The notes under the pieces were generated by a model. The model had not been told where the DNA came from. It did not search any database and saw only the letters and a program-made list of their open reading frames with translations. Made by a program: the position numbers and the translations under genes. Positions 56,601 to 64,000 of a stretch of DNA of 64,000 nucleotides are shown here, piece after piece (position 1 is the first letter of the stretch; the number at the start of each line of letters is the position of its first letter). The stretch comes from Nyssa sinensis (Eukaryota; Streptophyta; Magnoliopsida; Cornales; Nyssaceae), in NCBI GenBank assembly GCA_008638375.1, contig CM018052.1:2157001-2221000 (forward strand). The letters are read 5' to 3'.

Positions 56601-57107
56601 ATGGATAGCTGGCTCTGTGAGACGCCCAGAACTCAGCATCCGCTCAATCCTATCTGATCTGTTCTGCTCTGATACCGACCCGGTAGTGTGCTGTGGGGAC
56701 ATAGGCCTCCATGTGTGGGGTGGGTGACTGACGGATTGTCTTGTGCGGCATCCCACATTGCTGGGGAAGGTTCAGGCACTTTGAGCTATATCCGTTCTAT
56801 TTCAGCTGTATCTGTTCTACTTGATCTGTATTGTTCTACCTGAGTTGCATTTGAGCATGCATATATATATATGATCTGGTTTTGAAACCCACGGCAGGAA
56901 CCTACGTTACACACTGAGCTTGTTTAAGCTCATTCCATTTATTTAACATTTTTTAGGATATAACTCCATTGGACTAGAAGGTACAAGGAGATGATACTAG
57001 TAGGCCGTGAAGCATTTCAAGTACGGATCTGTTAGCATTGATATGTGGAGACTTGGGTTCTAATGGATTGATCCTAACAATTCAGGTGAGCGTAATAATA
57101 TAGTTGA
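53615..57107 (+). mobile_element. Giant LTR interrupting Tat gag, left part
   Basis: Starts TGTAACACCCCAAAAATTTG. It has the related 3' blocks near 56250-56960 (ATGAGTAACTCG with the donor GT changed to AT, GGGATTGAG...CTCAATCC, ACTGAGCTTGTTTAAGCTC, TTTTTTAGGATAT) and is cut at 57108 by a minus-strand Tekay element. Its end would lie beyond the window. No coding frame that I trust; the 54-56 kb stretch is rich in TGCAG/CTGC. Confidence 0.65.
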
Positions 57108-59151
57108 TGTCACGCCCCGGATTCCCAACCAACCCGGGGACGCGACTGAACAAAACAAAAGAAAGGAAAAAAATAGATAAAGTAAATAAATAACAATTTA
57201 ACTAATTTAGATACATGCCTACATACATTCCTATTTTATAAAATTTCGACAGAACATCCTTTGTTTTTTGAGCCTTTTCCCCCTGATAATCACAATACAT
57301 CATATATATACAAACACGTCACAATCCATCCTTACTCGATGGCCACAATCTCATCAAAGTTAATTATATATCTATCAATTACTTTTAATACATCATATAA
57401 TACATATTCAAATAAAAGAAATATCATACATCCTTTACAAAAATGGCCCTAGGCCTCATGTTTACAAATTGTTCAAATAAGAACCAAAGTAAAATGGGCT
57501 CATGCCCTTACATAAAAAAAAATTGCCCCAAGGGCTAAATCTTAAAAAAAAAATCTATTTCCATCCATTTCCTTCTATGCTCAAGGGATTCTCAAACAGC
57601 TGGTGCATCATCTGAAAATAGTGTCCCACGAATGGGTCAGCACAACCGCTGGTATAATATAGCACTAATTCTAGAAACAAATTTAAGGGCGTGACGTGTG
57701 CACGTGTACAGTTTAAAAGCTAAATCCCTCTATCCCCCAATGCTATGCAATGTTAAAATGCATGACGCACACATGCACTCCATGTCACCCATGTCCCACT
57801 TCACGGTCCGCCCCCGTCAGCCCGTGGGTACTGATGTTGGCCGGATTTGGGTTTTTTACCGCAGGACCTACGCCCTCATAATGCAAAGCACCTTGTGCTC
57901 AACTCACGCCATGTTTTCAAGAAATTATCCCATGCCAAAATGCCATGTTTTCATCATCCAATTTCAATGTGGCAATGCATCAAGCATATGGTGTTCCCTT
58001 TCCAAATTGTTGAAATTTGTCCCCACAAAACACATAATTTAAAACTCCAAATTATCATGCTCATAATACACATCAAGGCTAATTATATCAACACACAATT
58101 AAGTCACAAATCTCACAATTTCACAATTCACAAGGAGCACATGAATTCCATAAAGTATAAAGGCATCTATTCATCACATGGCTCATGTCACAAGGTGTGT
58201 CAACATGTACATAGGCTCACAATATAATAACACAATTCTATCAATGAATTAAACACCAATCAAGGCAACAAATCACTCAAAAACATCCAAAAACACATAT
58301 ATGCCTAAACTACCAACTCTAAACTTTTCAAAGGAGCTATCACCTAGGTGCTTTCTTAACCTTAATTATACACTTACAGCAGTTCAAACTTAATTAAAAA
58401 CACAAGGGAACTTAAATCTATTTCTAGATTAGTACTACATCATACCTAAAATCAGTTTTTCTTAAAATTATAAGGCTGTACTTTCTGGATGTCTAAAATG
58501 TTCTGTGAGTCTATATTACTCATTGATCTGAACACTTTCTCAGAAGGAAGTTCGGCCAAATTCCCGCTTGAAATGTGTGTTCCGGCAGCTTGAAAATGTG
58601 GAATTTTAGGCCTTTTCTCTCCCTCTCTGTATACGGATGAGATTTCTGAAATCTATGAATGTATATGTGATAAGGATGGACTAGATGAGCTGTATTTATA
58701 GTGGGGAATCAAAGGGGCAAGGGAAAATGACCATTTTGCCCTTAATGAGGCCGTAACCCCGTTACTCTACAGCTCATTCCTAAACGCTTGAAATTGAAAT
58801 TCTGTTTTAACCAATATTCATAAAATTATTTTAAATGAAAATTATTAGAAGGAAACATTTTCATTTGAGGTCGGCTTAGACCCGTTCCACCCGGGTCACC
58901 CGAATACCCTTTTTGTCCAATTCTAGAAACCATTTCCGTTTTGGTTTATTTTCGTACAGAGGATACTTCACATTATTCTAAGCACTTTAATCTTCTATGA
59001 CACACTCTAAATATGTCTCTAAATAGGTCGTTCGGTGAAAACAGTGTAAAAAGGTACTTTACCGATAAAACCGACAAAAGTGATAAACTATGCATGCAAA
59101 GTGTTCTACCTCAAAAACGAAAAATTTACCCTCATTTTTCGGATCTCTACA
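57108..59151 (-). mobile_element. Tekay/Del element 3' LTR (2044 bp)
   Basis: On the minus strand it runs from TGTAGAGATCCG (59151) to CCGGGGCGTGACA (57108), with TG...CA ends and a PPT directly inside. The left flank is GTTGA; the other end lies beyond 64000, so the TSD cannot be checked. Confidence 0.8.
58693..58700 (-). promoter_or_regulatory. TATA box of Tekay LTR
   Basis: Minus strand TATAAATA in CACTATAAATACAGC, about 450 bp from the LTR start. Confidence 0.6.
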
Positions 59152-59165
59152 TCCTTCCCTCCTTA
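59152..59165 (-). other. Tekay polypurine tract
   Basis: The reverse complement reads TTAAGGAGGGAAGGA directly before the LTR start TGTAGAG. Confidence 0.75.
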
Positions 59166-59444
59166 ATGAAATTTCGTCCCAAAATTTAGAAATGTAGCTC
59201 TAGTAGTGAACAGCTCGGGGTACCTAGCACGAACCTTAGCCTCACCCTCCCAAGTCACTTCCTCGACCCCACAATGGCTCCAAAGGACCTTGACCAAAGG
59301 AATGGTCTTGCCTCGCAAAACTTGGTCCCTCGAGTCCAATATCTGCATGGGTCGCTCATCGTAGGAGACGTCACCCTGCACTTGAAGATCTACCCAATCA
59401 AGTACATGTGAAGGGTCGGGCTCGTATTTCCTTAGCATCGACAC
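59163..59444 (-). pseudogene. pol: Tekay chromodomain (end of pol)
   Basis: An open 93-codon frame with the linker LRKYEPDPSHVLDW and a chromodomain-like core (YDERPMQILD, KTIPLVKVLW, EEVTWEGEAKVRARYP). In chromoviruses this part follows integrase and is thought to steer insertion to particular chromatin. It is one frame away from the integrase because of a shift near 59440. The stop lies next to the PPT, as usual in Tekay. Confidence 0.85.
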
Positions 59445-60535
59445 ATGGAAGATGTCATGAACCCTGATAGCTGTGGCGGTAATGCCAGCTTATAGGCCAC
59501 CTCACCCACCTTCTCACAGATCTCAAATGGGCCTATAAACCACGGCGATAGCTTTCCGCTACTCCCAAATCTCCTCAATCCTCGCCGTGGAGCTACCTTG
59601 AGGAATACATGCCCTCCAACGTCAAATGATAGTGGTCGGCATCTCCTATCAGCATAGCTTTTCTGGCGACTCTGAGCTGTCAATAACCGCTGTCGTATCA
59701 CCTGTATCTTCTCCGTGGTCTCACGGACTATATCAGGTCCCAAGGCAGCTGTCTCCCCTGCCTCAGTCCGACACACTAGTGAACGACATGGTCTGCCATA
59801 TAAAGTCTCAAAAGGTGCCATCTCTATGCTGGACTGGTAGCTGTTATTGTAGGCAAACTCCACCAAAGCAAGGTGGTCCTCCCAGCTACCCCGAAAATCC
59901 ATGACACATGCCCTAAGCATATCCTCCAGAATCTGAATAGTACGCTCTGATTGTCCATCTGTCTGAGGGTGAAAAGCAGTACTAAACAGTAGCTGAGTCC
60001 CCAATGCAGTCTGAAGACTCTACCAAAACCGGGCAGTGAAACGTGGGTCTCTATCTGAAACAATGGATACAGGAACTCCGTGTAGTCGTACTATCTCTCG
60101 GACATACAATCTACTAAGGACATCTGATGAGTCGGTCGCTCTAATCGGTAGGAAATGTGCGGACTTCGTCAATCTGTCCACAATAACCCAAATAGCATCG
60201 TGACCCCTCGGTGACTTCGGAAGACCCATCACAAAATCCATGGTGACATACTCCCACTTCCACTCGGCCACTGGCAATGGCTGTAGCAAACCTCCAGGCC
60301 TCTGATGCTTAGCCTTCACCTGCTGGCATGTGAGACATCTGGACACATACTGTACTACATCTCTCTTCATCCCTGTCCACCAATACTGGCGACGTAAGTC
60401 GTGGTACATCTTCGTGCCCCCGGGGTGCACCGCTAGGCGTGAATGATGGAAGTCCTTAAGAACATCTGCTCGGAGAGACTCTGGGACAAATACTCTACCC
60501 ATGTACCTCAGGCTAAGATCAGGATAGACTGCCAT
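59432..60535 (-). pseudogene. pol: Tekay integrase, stop-interrupted
   Basis: HHCC zinc-binding part ([11 protein letters not shown] to [12 protein letters not shown]), then the core with all three catalytic residues in place: [17 protein letters not shown] and the Glu in TDGQSERTIQ. The C-terminal part includes YNNSYQSSIEMAPFE, YGRPC and LSPWFIGPFEI. A TAG near 60020 splits the core, and another stop near 60535 separates it from RNase H. It would integrate element cDNA if intact. Confidence 0.9.
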
Positions 60536-61170
60536 CCCTCAAAACCCTCGGCACTAGCAACCCATACTCTAATCTGCTCCGCCTCAGTGTCCTGTAACTG
60601 TGCCTCTATAACTCTGCTCAATAACGTAGGCTGTGCACATAAACTGAACAATGTGGCGTGTCCCTCAGTCTCGGCGAGGTCTAAGTCAAACTCACCAATG
60701 ACTCCCATCATTTCCCACTCTCTAATGGCAATACTAGCTACGGTGCTCCTCGGTCTCCTACTAAGTGCGTCGGCCACAACATTGGCCTTCCCTGGATGGT
60801 ACTGAAGGTCAAAGTCATAGTCCTCTAAGTACTCCATCCATCGCCTCTGACACATATTTAAGTCTTTCTGCGTGAAAATATACCTGAGGCTCTTATGATT
60901 AGAAAATACCTCGAACCTCTCCCCATATAGATAGTGTCGCCAACTCTTCAGTGCAAAGATGACGGCAGCTAACTCTAGATCTTGTGTGGGGTAGTTCTGC
61001 TCATGGCTCTTCAGCTGGTGAGAACCATAGGCTACTACTCGGCCATCCTGCATTAGTACACAACCCAATCCCTCTCGGGAAGTGTCACAATACACGGTGT
61101 AATCGATGCCTCCCTAGGGTATGATCAGGACAGGTGTTGTAGTCAATCTCCTCTTCAGCTCCTGAAATGA
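60508..61170 (-). pseudogene. pol: Tekay RNase H
   Basis: Reads [18 protein letters not shown] with catalytic Asp, [24 protein letters not shown] and the downstream [16 protein letters not shown] stop near 61092 separates it from the preceding frame. Removes RNA from hybrids during reverse transcription. Confidence 0.88.
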
Positions 61171-62022
61171 CTACTCACAGTCATCTGTCCACTCAAATCT
61201 AACGCCCTTGCGTGTCAGACGCGTCATAGGCGCAGCCAGGCTAGAAAATCCCTCTACAAAGTGGCGGTAGTACCCAGCTAATCCCAAGAAGCTCCGAATC
61301 TCAAATACGTTCTTCGGCCTCTCCCAGCTCATCACGGAGTCAATCTTGGAAGGGTCTACAGATACTCCACTGCCCGACACAATGTGTCCCAGAAACTGCA
61401 CCTCCTGAAGCCAAAACTCGCAATTTGAGAACTTGGCAAACAAGCGATGCTCCCTCAGAATCTGCAATACAGTCCGTAGGTGGAAAGCATGCTCGTCCTC
61501 AGAAGGTGAGTAGATCAAGATGTCATCAACAAATACCACAACAAAGTGGTCCAAGTAAGGACTAAAGATGCGATGCATCAAGTCCATAAATGCTGTCGGG
61601 GCGTTCATCACGCCGAATGGCATAACCACAAACTCATAGTGGCCATAGCGAGTGCGGAAGGCTGTCTTTGCTATATCCTCCTCCCATACTCTCAATTGGT
61701 GATTCCCGGATCTAAGATCAATCTTCGGGAAGCATCTCGAACCCCTAAGCTAAAATAAATCATCTATCCTAGGCAAAGGGTACTTGTTCTTGATCGTGAC
61801 TCGGTTCAGCCTCCTATAGTCCACACATAACCGTAATGTACCATCCTTCTTCTTTGCGAATAGTGCTGAAGCACCCCACGGAGAAGTGCTAGGACGGATA
61901 AAACCTATACCCAGTAAATCGGTCAACTGCTCCTTCAGCTCCCTCAACTCAGCTGGGGCCATACGGTAAGGTGGAATGGAAATGGGTGTGGTACCTGGGA
62001 TGAGCTCTATGGTGAACTCTAT
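61171..62022 (-). pseudogene. pol: Tekay reverse transcriptase
   Basis: Begins in the connection [15 protein letters not shown] and shows [36 protein letters not shown], the catalytic FVDDILIYS (near 61525) and the thumb [19 protein letters not shown] at about 61750 and stops at 62023 and 61171 interrupt it. The motifs are well kept, so decay is recent to moderate. Confidence 0.9.
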
Positions 62023-62706
62023 CTCTTACCTTGGTGGTAAACTAGTCAAGCCATCCGGGAAGACATCCAGAAACTCATCCACTATAGGTGGCAATACCCT
62101 TTCCGTGGTCCCACTATCATCAGCTATCAAACTAGCCAGCATATAAGTGTGACCTCCCCAGCTCTTCGAGTCATATAGGGGTGGTACTAGAAAATCTCCC
62201 CGATCCCCAGTGAAGTAAAAACAATCTCCCTCGGGGGTACATACAGTCACTCTACCCCTGTAACAGTTTATGCTAGCTCGGAATGCAAATAACCAGTCCA
62301 TCCCCAATATAATGTCAAAGCCAGTCATATCAAGCAAAAAAAAGTCAAAGGAAAGGGTGCAGTCAGCTATCTCAATAGAGCAATCTCTACAGATCCTCGT
62401 CAAAGTCACACTTCCCCCAACAGGGGTGTCAACATGCAGTGGTGGATCTAATCGATCTATGTGCAACCCCAATGTCATGGCTAGCATAGTAGATATGAAT
62501 GAATGAGATGCACCCGAGTCTATCAATACGCTGGCCCATGAACTAAACACAAGGAATGTACCTCGAACCACTGAAGGCCCGGAAGTAGATGCCTCTGGTG
62601 TAGCCACTACATACACACGGCCCTGCGTAGTCTGGCTCTGTCTACCTCCTCCCCTCGGTCCCTGTTGTCCTCCTCCCCTCGGTCCAGGAGCTCTCACACT
62701 CTGCAC
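62023..62706 (-). pseudogene. pol: Tekay aspartic protease and linker
   Basis: Open for 226 codons. A Gly/Arg/Gln-rich gag tail is followed by the protease with VLIDSGASHSFIS, the second motif DIILGMDWL and a link to RT. Active site DSGA intact. Stop at the RT border (TAA in place of a sense codon). Confidence 0.88.
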
Positions 62707-63596
62707 GGAGGGTGCAGGCTAGGGATATGGCACTGGAGGTCTATAACTCAACTGAGGCTGTGGTGGTGCCAACTGAATGGGCTGATAAAAATATGGCCTT
62801 AGTGAGCTCTGAGAGGTCTGTCCCTGAGGACAAGTGGCCCTAACATGGCCAGGCTGATGACAGGTGTAACATAGCTGTGGCGCTCTCAATCCCTGACCCG
62901 GTACTGGTGGTGGTAATGACCCCTAGCTAGAACCAGTTCCCCTCCCCTGACTGGGATCTCTTTGGGGACAATCGGCCATCCTATGACCAGGCTACCCACA
63001 CTAATAACAAGTAATGGGCCTCTGTGGTACTCCCCCCTGGAAGGTAGGAGTCATAGGGGGGCGAGGGGCAAAAGATGGAGCAGGCTGCTGTGATGTCTGG
63101 GCAAAAGAAGCGTTAGCCCTCTGCCTCTTCGTCGGTCCCCTACCCATATAAACTGGGGCTGGTGTAGCAGTTGGGGTTGTAGCTGTAGTTGTCCCCCTCT
63201 ATGCCCGGGACTCTCTAATCTCCCTAAGGTCAGCTAGCTCTCTCTCTACTCTGCTGGCCCTGAGCACTGCATCCTCATAAGTATCTATAATGTGACCTGC
63301 CAAACTGGTCTAATAGAGGTCTTTAGCCCCTTAAGAAAATGGAAAACCCTCAATGGCTCATCTCTAGTGATATGTGGGGCAAATCTCCCCAAGGCAGTAA
63401 AGCGGGACTCATACTCCGTCACTGTCATGTCCCTCTGAAGAAGTGTCATAAACTCCTCCCTAAATCTGACCCTAGCAGTCTCAGGAAAATAGTGGTCATT
63501 GAACATGGCCACAAATGCATTCCATCCCTCGCCAAATCTATCAATCCTGTCTGCAGCCACTTGCCACCACTGGCTAGCCATAACATGCCATGACAC
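62707..63596 (-). pseudogene. gag: Tekay gag, decayed, N-terminus missing
   Basis: The first part (63596-63285) matches the gag core (WNAFVAMFNDHYFPETARVRF, TVTEYESRFTALGRFAPH). After stops come two zinc knuckles: 63010-62970, where two codons are TAG (CY*CG*PGH), and 62871-62830 with an intact C-X2-C-X4-H-X4-C (CYTCHQPGH). The stops stand where Gln codons are expected, as C-to-T changes would produce. The N-terminal gag is not in frame upstream of 63600. Confidence 0.8.
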
Positions 63597-64000
63597 ACTT
63601 GCCTAATCAATACTTACATATCTAATGTCAACCATCCCTACCCGTTGGTTACACTCAACAACCAACACAAAGTTCTAACATAGCCCTTTACTAAGAAGGA
63701 TTTTATCTAAACAATGCAAAACACGCATACTTAAACCTTGCTAGTGTTCAACTAACATACAAATGTTCAACTCTCAGTGAATACTATCCAAAACAATACA
63801 TCTCTCCACAAACAGGGTTTAACACAAGAACATCTTTAAAAATTTAAAGATAAACACTCTAAGTATCCATCTATACACAAAAAGCTCCACAAGTCCAAAT
63901 CCTTATTTTAGCATTTTAAGGTTTGATGAGTCTTTTATTATTTCTTACTTTTATAGCTAGGTGATAACCCTTCATGGATCACAGCTCCTTTTATTACTGG
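63597..64000. other. Unassigned sequence at gag N-terminal side
   Basis: AT-rich with in-frame stops on the minus strand where gag should continue. It may be an insertion in gag or a rearrangement. I see no border motif. Confidence 0.3.

Noticed and set aside
1..64000. CRISPR arrays, operons, insertion sequences or other prokaryotic systems
   Set aside because: All coding motifs are from plant retrotransposons; tandem repeats lack CRISPR spacing and cas genes.

Overview
The window is a block of plant nuclear DNA made almost entirely of nested LTR retrotransposons. I find no convincing host gene, no cellular rRNA or tRNA gene and no prokaryotic feature. A flowering plant, probably a dicot, is suggested by the element types: Ty1/copia, Ty3/gypsy Tekay/Del chromovirus with a chromodomain, Ty3/gypsy Tat with an antisense ORF, a TRIM, a TTA-flanked MITE, and very long AT-rich LTRs with simple-sequence tracts. 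All lineage names are my reading of protein motifs and termini; no search was run.

Layout. 1-2623 is the 3' part of a giant LTR, inserted in a minus-strand non-autonomous element M (3' LTR to 4070, internal 4071-8595, 5' LTR stub from 8596). M is itself split by a solo LTR at 4804-8222 (TSD ATCAA). A TRIM (8645-9127) abuts a decayed copia element (gag 9128, 3' LTR 16710-17963). A 4-kb solo LTR (12416-16373) splits the RNase H of that copia. A decayed Tat pol follows (17989-20620), with an antisense ORF downstream (21170-23930). From 25124 another giant LTR (O) begins. It is split by the most striking element, a gag-only element with two nearly identical 4.43-kb LTRs (25641-36448, TSD GTGTA). 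O is split again by a Tekay solo LTR (from 38497). A minus-strand non-autonomous element X fills 42732-49658 and carries a MITE. LTR fragments follow to 51259. A Tat 5' end with gag (about 52540-53614) is cut by an LTR (53615), and that LTR is cut at 57108 by a minus-strand Tekay element running off the window with decayed gag, PR, RT, RH, IN and chromodomain.

How the parts relate. The giant-LTR elements (first LTR, M, both solo LTRs, O, the gag-only element, X) share termini (TGTAAYACCC to GGGTCGTGACA), an iMet-type primer site, a pre-PPT hairpin and internal architecture, although their sequences have diverged. They look like Tekay-related non-autonomous families needing enzymes from an autonomous partner. 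The youngest has an intact gag, a PBS, a PPT and intact LTRs, so it could move if RT and integrase were supplied.

The most novel material is structural. (1) The gag-only element has an array of eight leader hairpins with an invariant GTATGGGA loop and compensating stem changes. (2) The LTRs share a spliceosomal-type intron signature that encloses hairpins whose paired bases covary between LTRs. (3) One LTR family carries an extra 93-codon ORF bounded by splice-like signals. (4) Antisense tRNA-like modules recur at fixed LTR offsets. These are sequence-level inferences, and each finding states the test that would decide it.
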